Shown: piece after piece, positions 40,702 through 51,441 of the stretch
Layout of the letters: each line of letters opens with the position of its first letter
Numbering within the stretch: position 1 is the first letter of the stretch
DNA from: Styela clava
Lineage: Eukaryota > Chordata > Ascidiacea > Stolidobranchia > Styelidae
DNA: 64,000 nt
Assembly: GCF_964204865.1 (NCBI RefSeq)
Contig: NC_135250.1
Span: forward strand, 24,791,395 to 24,855,394
Direction of reading: 5' to 3'
Translations under genes and position numbers: made by a program
The notes under the pieces: generated by a model
The model's database searches: none
What the model saw: the letters and a program-made list of their open reading frames with translations, nothing else
What the model was told of the DNA's origin: nothing

Positions 40702-42246
40702 ATGGTTAAGAGAAGAAAGATTGTACCGACATCAAAGGAAGCAAAGGAGAATGAACTTTTGCATCTGCAAATACAGGTATTGAAAGCGAAACTTAAAGAT
40801 TCAGAGGAAATGCAAGAGGATATGGACAGCCGTTTGCAGCTGATGGACAGTCGTATAGAACAGATTGGAACTCAGTTGGAATCGGTTGAACTCCAGAATT
40901 CAAAAATGGGCTCGCAAATTTTCAGCATGCTGCAAGATATTTCTGGCAAGATAGAAACAGGAAAGGTTGCTGATCCCGAGAAAACCCAGCCCATGTCACA
41001 TGAACCAGATGTCAGTCTGATGACTTCAACACCAGCAGCGGTTGTTCCTAAATTACTACCTATTCTCAAGGATGATGAAATTTCGGATTTTGGATCTGAA
41101 GATGGACAGCCAGAAGGAAAACGGAACGCATTCTCACAGACAATGGAAGTAAAATTTTCGGAGGAAGCTCACGTGAGTAATTTTGTACCTGTGGTCCCTT
41201 TTCTGAGTACTAATGGTAAAGAGGGCTCTAATACTGTCAAAAAACAACCCAGGGCTAATCCGAAAATGGTTTCAGTGGCTACACAATCAGCTCCTCCAGT
41301 GAGTTCTAGCAGTGTCGCAAATGCCAACGTTAGCAATAGTGTTCTCAATAACACAGCCAATGCTACGATGATGGTGAGAAATGCCAAAAGGCCTATGTAT
41401 TTCGATGGGTCAACTGTCATGGCGTGGCCTAGTTATTTATGTCATTTTCAATTGGTTTCTAGTTATAATCAGTGGAATGATGACACTGCAGGGTTAGAAT
41501 TGGCTACTTGCATCACAGGGCAGGCTCTTAATGTGTTGAAAGATTTACCCGAAATGAAACGTACTAGCTATCGTGATATTGTGACTCATTTTAATCATTT
41601 CTTTAAACCTGCTGGAAATGAGAGTTCATACCGTACTACATTTCACTGTCGTAGGATTAAGCCAAATGAAGCGCCACGGGATTATGGTAACAAGTTGAAA
41701 GAGCTTGTTATTCTGGCTTACCCAAATCTTGATATTGCTGGTCAGGATGATCTTTTGAAATCGCAGTTTCTCGCCGGTTTAACCGATGAAAGCATGATCA
41801 AACATGTTACCATGCAACAGCCTGATAATTTTGAAAGTGCTTTGTCTCTTGCAACACTGTATTACTCTGTGGATACTAACCGCTCTGACGTTTCCAAACC
41901 GCGTATTGCGGCAGTGAAACAGAGTAATCCTGGTAATGCAGCTAACCAGCAAAACGACGTATCTTTCGAAGGCAGTATTGGCGAGCGCATTTTAGCAAAA
42001 CTGGACGAGATACTAGGACATGTGGCGCCACGCTCTAACAACAATCGCAACTTTGCTGGTACACCACGCAACCCGTGTCCTCGATGTGGTAAACATGGTC
42101 ATTGGGGTAGAGATTGCAAGGCATGTTTTAATTGCAAGCAGACTGGTCATCTTAAACGGGATTGTCCACATCTCCAGAATCCTGTTGATCCTGCAACATC
42201 TGCTTCTTCTTCGACTGCAAATTTAAACGACACTCAGCGGACTTGA
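40702..42246 (+). CDS. gag: Gag polyprotein of the Ty3/gypsy element
   Basis: 514 residues. The start codon at 40702 has A at -3. Residues 1-90 form a charged coiled coil (KENELLHLQIQVLKAKL, then SRIEQIGTQLESVELQN). A Ser/Thr/Asn-rich linker follows, then a retrotransposon gag capsid-like region at about 230-390 (PMYFDGSTVMAWPSYLCHFQ, then APRDYGNKLKELVILAYPN). Near the C-terminus are two CCHC zinc knuckles (CPRCGKHGHWGRDC and CFNCKQTGHLKRDC) at about residues 459-489, which bind element RNA. The TGA stop lies just past a frameshift signal that joins gag to pol. The frame is intact. Confidence 0.93.
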   Translation: MVKRRKIVPTSKEAKENELLHLQIQVLKAKLKDSEEMQEDMDSRLQLMDSRIEQIGTQLESVELQNSKMGSQIFSMLQDISGKIETGKVADPEKTQPMSHEPDVSLMTSTPAAVVPKLLPILKDDEISDFGSEDGQPEGKRNAFSQTMEVKFSEEAHVSNFVPVVPFLSTNGKEGSNTVKKQPRANPKMVSVATQSAPPVSSSSVANANVSNSVLNNTANATMMVRNAKRPMYFDGSTVMAWPSYLCHFQLVSSYNQWNDDTAGLELATCITGQALNVLKDLPEMKRTSYRDIVTHFNHFFKPAGNESSYRTTFHCRRIKPNEAPRDYGNKLKELVILAYPNLDIAGQDDLLKSQFLAGLTDESMIKHVTMQQPDNFESALSLATLYYSVDTNRSDVSKPRIAAVKQSNPGNAANQQNDVSFEGSIGERILAKLDEILGHVAPRSNNNRNFAGTPRNPCPRCGKHGHWGRDCKACFNCKQTGHLKRDCPHLQNPVDPATSASSSTANLNDTQRT

Positions 42247-42265
42247 GGTCTTCAGTGTCCGCTGA
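42222..42265 (+). promoter_or_regulatory. Programmed -1 ribosomal frameshift signal (gag-pol)
   Basis: The heptamer TTTAAAC (42222-42228) sits in gag phase as T TTA AAC, the canonical X XXY YYZ layout. Five bases later a 9 bp perfect stem forms: TCAGCGGAC (42234-42242) pairs with GTCCGCTGA (42257-42265) around a 14 base loop that contains the gag stop. Slipping back one base leads into the pol frame, which is open across this point. Confidence 0.85.
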
Positions 42266-45200
42266 ATTATTACTTGATGACGGACCAACAAACCAGAATA
42301 TAGACCTGAATATTTGTTCCTTACAATATGACAATAGTTGGCATGCGAAGGTACTTGTAAACAATCAACCGTTTAATTTTCTTGTAGATAGTGGTGCTAT
42401 GACTACTCTGATCGACATTTCCATCTTTGAGGCTATAGGTGGGAAAGAAGCACAATTGGCACCGCTCGAAGAATCTCTTGTTGCAGTGGGAGGGCATGAT
42501 TTATCACCACTGGGTACATTGGAGGTTGATTTATCGATTGATTCGTTTGTATCACGACGCACTGTGATTGTTGCCAACTTAGGCATGACTAATGGTATTT
42601 TAGGCATGGATTATCTCCGAGAACATGACTGTGTTCTTTACTTATCATCGGGACACATGATGATAGGGGGTCATGAAATCAAACTGTTTACTGAAAAGTC
42701 TGTACCATGTTGTCGTGTAACCGTTCGGGAAGATGTTACGATACCGCCATATTCTAAGGTTGTTATCCCTGCACAACTTAGTCTCCCATGGCCGAAAAAC
42801 ATCTCGTCAGACGTTGCTGCTCTTGTTGAACCGCTGAATTCTTCTTTCCTCGCTGATGGCGTTCAGCTGATCTCTTCTGTGGTGGACCCAGGAAAGTCCA
42901 TTGTTCCGGTACTAGCAGTGAACCAAAAAGGCAGACAACTTAAGATCGGGGCTGGATCTTTGATTGGTATTGCACACCCTCAACTAGTAGCACAGATTCA
43001 AGTTGACGAATCCGATATTCGGGTTATAGCTTCTGAATTACCAGAACATCTACATGACATGGTCAATTCCTCTGAGGATCTAACCCCGAAGCAACGTGAA
43101 CAGTTGGTCAACTTGATTTCCGAATTCCATGATGTATTTGTAGGGCTAAATGGTGAACTTGGCCGTACTTCAGCAGCAAAGCATAGGATCATCACAACCA
43201 CACCACAGCCGATTCGGCAGGCTCCTCGTCAAATGGGGTGGGCGCGTAGGAAGATAGCCGAAGAAGCTGTCGATAATATGCTGGCTCAGGGTGTCATAGA
43301 ACCCAGCGATTCCCCATATTCTTCTCCCATTGTCCTAGTTCCCAAAAAGGATGGTTCTACCAGATTTTGCGTGGATTTTAGATTGCTTAATGACGTCACA
43401 TACAAGGACGCATATCCCTTGCCGCGTATTGAGGATATCATTGAGTCCTTAAACGGAGCCCAGTGGTTCTCAACTCTTGATCTCGCAAGCGGATATTGGC
43501 AAGTGGAGGTTGATCCTGCAGACCGCGAAATGCTCGCGAATGCTCCCGCAACATTCGAACGGATGATGGACAATATCCTTGGTGATCTCCTGTGGAACGG
43601 GTGTTTTAATTTTCTTGATGATGTTTTGGCTCATGGTAGTGATTTCTCAATGGCACTCTCAAATCTTCGGGAAGTTTTTATAAGACTTCGCCGTGCCGGT
43701 TTACGATTGAAGCCCTCGAAATGTAAACTTTTCCGTCGAAGCACCTCTTATCTTGGTTATCTTATTTCATCTGAAGGTGTCTGTTGCGACCCTGGAAATG
43801 TTGCGGCTATCAAAGAATGGAAAACTCCCAACACTGTTAGTGATATTCGTAGTTTTCTTGGTACAGCGAACTACTACCGGAAGTTTGTTCAAGATTATTC
43901 AACAATTGCTGGACCTCTTATTCGATTGACCAGGAAGAATATTCCATTTGTATGGAGTAATGAATGTCAAAAGGCTTTTGAGACGTTGAAACATTGTCTG
44001 ACATCAGCTCCAATTCTTAGCTTTCCTAGAACAGTCGGCGAGTTTGTATTGGATACTGATGCCAGTGGTTTTGGGATTGGTGCAGTGTTATCTCAAGTAC
44101 AGGACGAGCATGAACGTGTACTTTCTTATGCCAGTAAGACTATGTCCAAGTCTCAACGTAGATACTGTGCTACACACCGGGAACTATTAGCTGTGGTGTG
44201 GGCTGTTCGTCACTTCAGTCATTTTCTTCTCGGGAGACCGTTCAGAATTCGCACAGATCATGCTGCTCTGAAATGGTTGATCAATTTTCGTGAACCTCAA
44301 GGAATGTTAGCAAGATGGATATTAACACTTGGCGCTTATGACTTTAAGATTGAACACAGACCTGGCGTGAAACATGGCAATGCTGATGGATTGTCACGCC
44401 AAGTTCGCAAATGCAAACGAGAAGATTGTTCTGATTGTGGTACCAATGGTGATGTGGCTGTGAGCAATGTTATTGTAAGTGCAATATCAAAACAGCCCGG
44501 TCAATCATCGTCAGACGGTTCCGATTGTAATTGGCTAGATACCTACACGGATGAGCAAATTAAATCTTGGCAAAGTGAAGATCCAGATATTTCTGCTGTT
44601 TTGAAATGGAAACAACTTACTGCTCAGAAATCTGACATTCAAGAATACATGCCTGAATCAACAGTGACCAAACGTTTAATGTCACAATGGGATTTGATTT
44701 TTGTAGATAATGGACTTCTCAATCGTCGTTGGATTCCTGATTGTAAATCGGAGGAATCGCATATCCAATTGATTGTTCCATCAAATTTGAGGCAGGATTT
44801 GTTCCATAAGCTCCATTCTTTGCGCACTGCAGGTCATCTTGGTGCCAATCGAACTTTCAAGAGTATAAGGCGCAGATTTTATTGGCCTGGTTTCAAAAGG
44901 GACATTCTTAAATGGTGCAAATTTTGCAAATCTTGTGCTTCAACAAAGATGCTTTACGGAAGAAGACAGGGAGATCTCAAACAACTTATATCTGGAGCTC
45001 CTATGGAAAGGATTGCTATTGATTTTCTTGGACCATTGCCAGTGACTGAAAATGGAAATGAACACATTTTGGTTTTGTCGGACTATTTCTCTAAATGGGT
45101 GGAATGTTTTGCTTTACCAAATCAGCGAGCTGACACCACTGCTGATGCATTGGTTACTCAATTCTTTTCGAGATTTGGGGTACCAAGAATTCTCCACTCA

Positions 45201-46052
45201 GATCAAGGAAGAGACTTTGAATCAAAGTTATTTTCAGAAATGTGTCAATTGTACGGGATTCAAAAGACTCGAACAACTCCATATCATCCTCGTTCAGATG
45301 GACAAGTTGAACGTTTCAACAGAACCATACAGCAGATGTTGAAAGCTTTTGTAAACGAGAATCGAAATGATTGGGACGATCATCTCCCATACCTTTGCAT
45401 GGCATATCGCTCCACTGTACATGATAGTACAGGATATTCACCGAACAAGTTAATGCTTGGACGAGAAATCGAGATGCCTGTTGATGTTATGTTTGGCAAA
45501 CCAGAGTCATCAACTCATCCTTGTTACACTGAGTTTGTCGAATGGTTTTCCTGTGCAACTGAAAAAGCTTTTCTTCATGCTAGGCAACATCTAAATGCTG
45601 CTGCAACCAGACAAAAGCGAAATTTTGATCTGGGTGTTAAACCACTTACTTTCCAGAGAGATGAATTGGTGTGGTATTATTATCCACCTAAGCATCGCAA
45701 GCTGAGTATTCCTTGGATTGGACCTTATCGAATTGTGGACTGTTTACCTAATCACTTGTATAGGATTCAGAAGAATTCGGGAACACGTTCTCGAATTGTA
45801 CACGTTGACAAGTTAAGACCTTACCTACATGAAGATGAAGAAGACAATGATATTAATTTAACTGGATTTGATATTTTACCTGATGTGGAACCTATTATGG
45901 AAAATGATGAGCAGATTGCTCATGATATTTTCGATGTATTACCTTTCTCTTCAAGGCCAGACACTGTACCAGAAGAAGTTACAGTTGATGCGAACTCTGA
46001 TAATGGCCAACGTACTAGGCGTAGGCCTAGATATTTGGATGATTACATTTAA
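42243..46052 (+). CDS. pol: Pol polyprotein (protease, RT, RNase H, integrase), RT core deleted
   Basis: In the -1 frame relative to gag; no ATG at its head, so it should be made as a gag-pol fusion by frameshifting. Domains in order: aspartic protease (LVDSGA near 42387), reverse transcriptase (FCVDFRLLND, FSTLDLASGYWQVEV, FLDD), RNase H (DTDASGFGIGAV, RTDHAALKW, NADGLSR), integrase zinc region (TAGHLGANRTF, CKFCKSC), and integrase core IAIDFLGP, HSDQGRDF, DGQVERFNRT with the D-35-E spacing. A GPY-type C-terminus follows (WIGPYRIVD, VHVDKLRPY). At about 43529-43533 the RT passes from DRE straight to LANAPATF. The stretch of roughly 18-20 residues that normally contains the MPFG motif is missing, in frame, so RT activity is probably lost. 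Confidence 0.93.
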   Translation: MRSSVSAELLLDDGPTNQNIDLNICSLQYDNSWHAKVLVNNQPFNFLVDSGAMTTLIDISIFEAIGGKEAQLAPLEESLVAVGGHDLSPLGTLEVDLSIDSFVSRRTVIVANLGMTNGILGMDYLREHDCVLYLSSGHMMIGGHEIKLFTEKSVPCCRVTVREDVTIPPYSKVVIPAQLSLPWPKNISSDVAALVEPLNSSFLADGVQLISSVVDPGKSIVPVLAVNQKGRQLKIGAGSLIGIAHPQLVAQIQVDESDIRVIASELPEHLHDMVNSSEDLTPKQREQLVNLISEFHDVFVGLNGELGRTSAAKHRIITTTPQPIRQAPRQMGWARRKIAEEAVDNMLAQGVIEPSDSPYSSPIVLVPKKDGSTRFCVDFRLLNDVTYKDAYPLPRIEDIIESLNGAQWFSTLDLASGYWQVEVDPADREMLANAPATFERMMDNILGDLLWNGCFNFLDDVLAHGSDFSMALSNLREVFIRLRRAGLRLKPSKCKLFRRSTSYLGYLISSEGVCCDPGNVAAIKEWKTPNTVSDIRSFLGTANYYRKFVQDYSTIAGPLIRLTRKNIPFVWSNECQKAFETLKHCLTSAPILSFPRTVGEFVLDTDASGFGIGAVLSQVQDEHERVLSYASKTMSKSQRRYCATHRELLAVVWAVRHFSHFLLGRPFRIRTDHAALKWLINFREPQGMLARWILTLGAYDFKIEHRPGVKHGNADGLSRQVRKCKREDCSDCGTNGDVAVSNVIVSAISKQPGQSSSDGSDCNWLDTYTDEQIKSWQSEDPDISAVLKWKQLTAQKSDIQEYMPESTVTKRLMSQWDLIFVDNGLLNRRWIPDCKSEESHIQLIVPSNLRQDLFHKLHSLRTAGHLGANRTFKSIRRRFYWPGFKRDILKWCKFCKSCASTKMLYGRRQGDLKQLISGAPMERIAIDFLGPLPVTENGNEHILVLSDYFSKWVECFALPNQRADTTADALVTQFFSRFGVPRILHSDQGRDFESKLFSEMCQLYGIQKTRTTPYHPRSDGQVERFNRTIQQMLKAFVNENRNDWDDHLPYLCMAYRSTVHDSTGYSPNKLMLGREIEMPVDVMFGKPESSTHPCYTEFVEWFSCATEKAFLHARQHLNAAATRQKRNFDLGVKPLTFQRDELVWYYYPPKHRKLSIPWIGPYRIVDCLPNHLYRIQKNSGTRSRIVHVDKLRPYLHEDEEDNDINLTGFDILPDVEPIMENDEQIAHDIFDVLPFSSRPDTVPEEVTVDANSDNGQRTRRRPRYLDDYI

Positions 46053-46207
46053 TTTGACTGTGATAGTGCTTTTATCATGTTTTTAACAATTCATTGTTTT
46101 GATTTTAGATAGACATTTCATTTGAGTGTATAGTTCTTTACAATTTCTTCACATTTTTATGGATTTTTAATTTTGAAGATGGAAAATTTCTTTGTAATTT
46201 CCCATCT

Positions 46208-46220
46208 GAAAAAGGGGGGA
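46208..46220 (+). promoter_or_regulatory. Polypurine tract of the Ty3/gypsy element
   Basis: GAAAAAGGGGGGA, 13 purines ending 4 bases before the 3' LTR. This is the expected primer for plus-strand DNA synthesis. Confidence 0.85.
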
Positions 46221-46224
46221 GTAA

Positions 46225-46960
46225 TGAGACGACCACGTCTATAACTCTGTTCGCCCATATTTATTCTTACCACTTGAGTCGTTAGTGAGCAGCTGTGTAA
46301 CTTTCTCTTTCTGCTGGTCTGTCAGACTGCCGGTAGTGTAGATATTTCCTCTGTATATTGGGTTATTATTATAGTGTTTTCGTGCCGTTAATCTGTGTAA
46401 TTCTTGTTGTGAAATGATATTAGTAGTACAGGTTTACTATTTCTCCAGTTTGGCATAGCTCTGTTCACTAGTTAGCTTGTATTTAACACTTCCGTAACTA
46501 GTCTATTTTCGCAGTTTATTTCCTGTGTGATTTCCATATTTCTATGCGTATTTCCATGTATATTACGTGTTTGTCGATAAGATAGGATTTGTGTTGTATC
46601 TTTAGTGTCATACTAGTTATTCTTATGTATATCTAGGTATGTTTTACCCGGTTTTTAGTATCCCATTATAAGTAAATAGTTCATGACTGTGACGTCATAG
46701 ACCAATTCCGTATCTTGTGTTACGTATGTATCCTACGGTATTTGTACTGTGTTTTTATTTGTTTATTGTATTTCTTATTGGAGTATTTGGTTGTATTAAG
46801 TTCTCACAGGTGTATAATTAATCTAGTTAGTTAACTTAGTTACTCTGCTGTATTTGGAACCGCAAGAAGATTACTTTGTGATCGACATCTATAGCAATTA
46901 CAACGTCCAAGAAGCTGGTAGAAAGAACCTGAGTGGTGATATCAATTTTGGTACGCCACA
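46225..46960 (+). repeat. 3' LTR of the Ty3/gypsy element
   Basis: 736 bases, the same length as the 5' LTR, with no difference found by eye. Ends GTACGCCACA followed by the target duplication CTAG. The TGACGTCA site recurs at 46690-46697. Confidence 0.95.
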
Positions 46961-47167
46961 CTAGGAAAAATCACCAGAAATACATACGTGTGTAGCCTAC
47001 CAAGGTACGGTAGGCCAACATGTTGTTTTCGATACCTATGATATATTCAATATGTTAATTCTTATATGAAATAAATTTTCATACAAGCACTGCGTTCCAT
47101 CATGCATTTTCATGGAGGCGATGGACCAACTGATGAATACCCTGACCCTATATCAGATTCTTATTGC

Positions 47168-48996
47168 CAGGGCTGGGGAGCCGGAGCTGTAATCGGAGCC
47201 TGGAGCCAAGGAGCTGTTACATTTTGATGGAGCTGGAGTCGGAGTTGGAGCGAAGCTTTTCATAACAGATGGAGCTGGAGCCGGGGCTGGAGCTACAAAT
47301 AATTTAGTGGCTCCAGGCTCCAGCTCCTAAATATCTCATTTTTCAAATTTATAATTTTTTTTCTGATAGCGTTACAAATGATAAAATCTTTTCTTTTCGG
47401 CTTATAATTCATTTTAAAAATTTTAGTTCCTAATATTATTTAAAAAGTTTCCAGTTATTCTGTATGTTTAAAAGTTTGTATCAAAATTTGAAGCGGTTCG
47501 CTTTTATCAAAATTTTGATTCTTATTTCCCCTAAGCTGCCATTTTTCATGATTGCGGTCAAGCTCAAAAACCCTAATGGCCAGGGATTTTCAAAGAAGTG
47601 ATTTTGGAATTTCCATGTAACATATTATGATTTTTTCGTGGCGTTGAATATCCAATCCATTTCAAATGTCTTCAATTCTGTTCAACGTATCTCGAGATTG
47701 AGTCGTTTTACGACAAAAGAAAGGTTTAACTACTCCAAAATGCACCGCAGCAGTAACCTGGCATAAAAATGTATGGCAAAGAGCCCCATTATATCTTGTT
47801 TTGATCCATAACATAGCATGTTCTGGAGAAAAGTCTCATCAATTTCCGTTGTTATTTTTTGAATATATAAAAAGTATAGCGCGAGCAAGATTGATTGCGT
47901 TTAGATTTATTTTAGTGACTGTGTAATTTTCAAAGTCAACCGGTAAATAATATGTCGTAGGCAAAAAAAATAATGAGATTAACAAAGCATTTTTTTCAGC
48001 TGTTGGGAGTCTCCTAGAACAAAGTTTATAGTGTTTTCCGTTTCATTTAAGTATCCTATAATAACTCCCCAATGTGTAAATTCGGCTTGCGAATCGACTC
48101 CTTTATTTATCTTTAACATCTCATCGCTGATAATTATGAATACGCCTCGATTCTAGAACCAACTTTTGGCCTGATTTGGAAGAGGGGGACGGCGTCTAAT
48201 TGGGTGACGATGGTAATTTTCATTATTTTGGGTCTGCTTATTCAATTTCAGGCCAGTTTAAATTATCATGAGTAGAAGGGCTATTGTCGTTACTATCACA
48301 TGTGCGTCGCATTTCGTGAAAAGCGTCAATTGTTTTCGTCGCCATAAAGATTAGGCTATAACATCTTCTATTTCAGTGTTTATTTTTCCCTTAATCACAA
48401 TTTCTCAAGACATATGTTTTGTGTCGCGCAACATATTTGTGAGAAAACGAGTTGTCACATAATGATCGGTCATGAAATTCTAAGATAAATAAAGAAGTCA
48501 ATACGCAAACCAAATTTTCTTGATTAAAAAGCGAGATTATAAAATACTAAAAATAAAACAGTAAACACCAATGGTTTTGACTTAAAATGGCCCATTCGAA
48601 TGCGACCATTCCAGAAGCCGATTTTCCTTCCCGTCCTATTGTGGGGTGGGTTATATGTAAAACCCTTATATGCTGGGTAGACCGATTTTCCCGGAAATAC
48701 AGCATATAATAACTCTCAGTGAATTCACTCAGTGAAGTTACATGCAGGAACAAAAAGGAATTATCATGACACCGACTTGAAGGGTGTTTACAGCCTCAAT
48801 AACATGCCACACTTAGAAAACAATTAGCAAAATGCGTTATTGGGCTGCACTACTGATAATGGCTATGGAGCCGGAGCTAGAGCCAGCTCAGGCATAAAAA
48901 AATGAAGCGCCGGAGTTGGAGCCAAAGATTGAATACACTGCGACTCCCGAGCAGGAGCCGGAGCCATCATGATTTCGAACCAGCTCCCCAGCCCTG
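47168..48996. mobile_element. Non-autonomous hAT element with GGAGCC-rich ends
   Basis: 1829 bp with perfect 14 bp ends (CAGGGCTGGGGAGC and GCTCCCCAGCCCTG) and an 8 bp target duplication CTTATTGC (47160-47167 and 48997-49004). Both subterminal regions are packed with GGAGC(C/T)GGAGC motifs, likely transposase binding sites. The middle shows no transposase. It is nested in the 15.9 kb hAT element. Confidence 0.9.
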
Positions 48997-49004
48997 CTTA
49001 TTGC

Positions 49005-51433
49005 CCAACAAAAAGGCACCATCAAATTGTGAGGTAAGGATTACTTATACCATAATTTAACTTTGGATCATAATTTAACAGGATCTGTCACCAGATACTT
49101 CATTTGATACAGAGACGTGCAAATCTGACGAAAGTGAGAAAGGATTGTCAGGGATCCAACCAGATCTGCCCCCAGACTCTTCAGTTAAAACTACCTCAAG
49201 TGCCACTGAAGAAAATGACAGCGCTTTGTCAGACAGCAGAAAATTGTAAGCAAGCATCATCATCATTTTATTTTGGTTCTCTGGCATAAAACTACACAAA
49301 AAGTCAACATGCAAACAAAATGCAGAGGAAACTGGAAGTCGAGCATAACTTAAAATAGATTTCAAAAAGTACGCAGCTACCTACCAGAAAAAGAAATAAT
49401 AATAATAAAAGGGCACGGAAGAATTAACAAGATTCAGAATCGGGCAACACTTTTAACATAATTCAAAATGAGAAAACACATACTTCTTCCAGCATTGGTG
49501 ACATATTTGCTAACTGTAAAAATGATGAATAAAGAAGGAAAATTAATATTGAAGACTTGTGACTTCATGCAGAATCTTTTACAATCCATTAGTAATAAAA
49601 TAATGTTACTTTATGGAGGATGCCTCGCATGCATGCCATGTCCGGTGTGACCCTGGTGATTGCAATATAATTATTTGTGCGTACTCCAGAGTCACAACAA
49701 GCTGCTCCTGATACCAGAAGTTGGCCTTGCACTTGGTAGTAACCGTGGTGTGAGATAAATATCATTATTTTGTTAGGTTGTTTTGCATTCATCACTTGCA
49801 TATAAATTACAACTTGTTCATAATCACCTGATAACTTTAGAACCGAACCAAGTGGTGGGTATTTGCCCATCTGTCTATATAACAATGAGGTAGTGCTCAG
49901 TGAGCGCAATTCTTCCATATTATCAGGAGATGAAACCAGGCAGCTCAATAAAAGACCTCAGAAGTAAAATCATTGTGATACATTATGTCAGTGAATGGAA
50001 TTGTGAAATGAATTTAATTCTAATATTTTGACGTTCCATTGCTTTCATGTTTTTTGTTTGTTGTGCCTAAAATCATATATCTGGTGTGTATTTTTATCCT
50101 ATACAACACAATATCTGGAAAACTGTATAATTTGTAGTAATTTTCTTGGATTTACTTGCTTGTTCCTTCATCATATATTTTTTATAATCTGTTATATTCT
50201 ATTTCTACACTGAATGAATAAACTATATTGTAGAACCTATCAGATACCAGACTGTTTTTGGTTGAACCTGTATGATTAGAACTCTGGCTCGATCTAACTT
50301 TGTGGGCTTAGCACCAACTACAGACGACAAAACTGTTGGATCTATTTTGTTCCCTCCATAAAAATTGTTACCAATGCTGGGGAAGGCCTGTACACGCTTG
50401 GCTCAGCAGAAAATCTTTTATTCCCATCAATTTCATCTGTTGGATAGTCTTGGTTAGTCCAACGATATGACAACAAGCACCAGTAGTTCTGATGAATATG
50501 TAAATTTTTTTTATTTTTAAACCATGTTTATCACTATAACATTATTGGTCCTGTAATTTTATGTGGTATGTAATCAATTATAATACCTCAATAAACTTGT
50601 TGAATCTAATCTTTCAATAGTATATTTGCACCCATCTTACTGAGCTAATAAATCTGTGCTTCTATGATACGACATAAATTTAAGTGCCTAGCATGTACAA
50701 ATTGCATCAGAGACTTGGTGACTATCCAGCAACACCAATATTTGAAGATGATGTGGTGGCAGAGACTCCTGAACTTATCTACATTTGACTTTGAAATCTA
50801 GCGTTGAAGCAAGATTGACGACTGAACCATCATGAATGTATCTGAAAAAAATATTCATCTGTTCTTCATTACAGATTGCTGTAGTTTGTGCAATGTTTCC
50901 AAGAATATATTTAAAAGACTTTTTAAACTGCCCCTGCATTTCACTTGTTTCTATACTAAACCCACCAATCCAGTCCTAACTTGGACGGTACCTGTACCAA
51001 TTAGTCTATGAACCATGGGATGCGGTACCTGTAGTCACGCAGGTCTCCCAGTCTTTTGACATTCTTTAACCATATAAGTTTAAATATCACCTTTCAATGA
51101 AGAGTTTTGTATCCCTCTCAAGCTGGGGCAAAGAAAAGGAGAACCAAGTCATAGAAAAGCCATAACGGCAATGTGAAGGCGGAATAACGTTAATAATAGA
51201 TCACTTGACATTATTTTATAACTTTAGAAGCACGAAAATACCGCCATCACCAGTGAAATGCTATTCGAAGGCCTTTGAAACGAGCAACGCACCACCCTAT
51301 CGCCCTACACAAGCCTGAATATTTGCAATGTTTGTCTGAGCGACCAAAATCAAAACAATAAAGATCAAAGGTCCATTGTAACTTTGTTACAGTTCGTCTG
51401 GATATACCACAAACCCTACCATTCACAGAACCA
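49005..51433. other. Interior of the composite hAT element, no confirmed gene
   Basis: About 2.4 kb belonging to the 15.9 kb hAT unit. One exon-like stretch (49082-49245) is listed separately. A 31-codon open frame at 50693-50788 (RLGDYPATPIFEDDVV) has protein-like composition but no recognised family. The rest is AT-rich with no structure seen. Confidence 0.4.
49082..49245 (+). other. Candidate exon, acidic serine/threonine-rich, inside the composite hAT
   Basis: AATTTAACAG precedes 49082 and GTAAGC follows 49245, plausible splice sites. The frame from 49082 reads DLSPDTSFDTETCKSDESEK and on to DSALSDSRK with no stop until just past the donor. An upstream GAG|GTAAGG donor lies at about 49034. 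Direction is opposite to the transposase. It could be a captured host exon or a second element gene; no family recognised. Confidence 0.35.
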
Positions 51434-51441
51434 GTTCCCAC

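Larger units (their letters stand above)
39798..46960 (+). mobile_element. Ty3/gypsy LTR retrotransposon, complete, no env
   Basis: Two 736 bp LTRs that read the same by eye bracket gag and pol frames. A 4 bp target duplication CTAG flanks the element (39794-39797 and 46961-46964). The pol order is protease, reverse transcriptase, RNase H, integrase, which places it in Ty3/gypsy. No third frame follows pol. Equal-length LTRs without visible differences indicate a recent insertion. It is nested in the 15.9 kb hAT element. Confidence 0.95.

Noticed and set aside
46053..46224. An envelope-like third gene in the Ty3/gypsy element.
   Set aside because: Only about 170 bases separate the pol stop from the 3' LTR, mostly non-coding with the polypurine tract.
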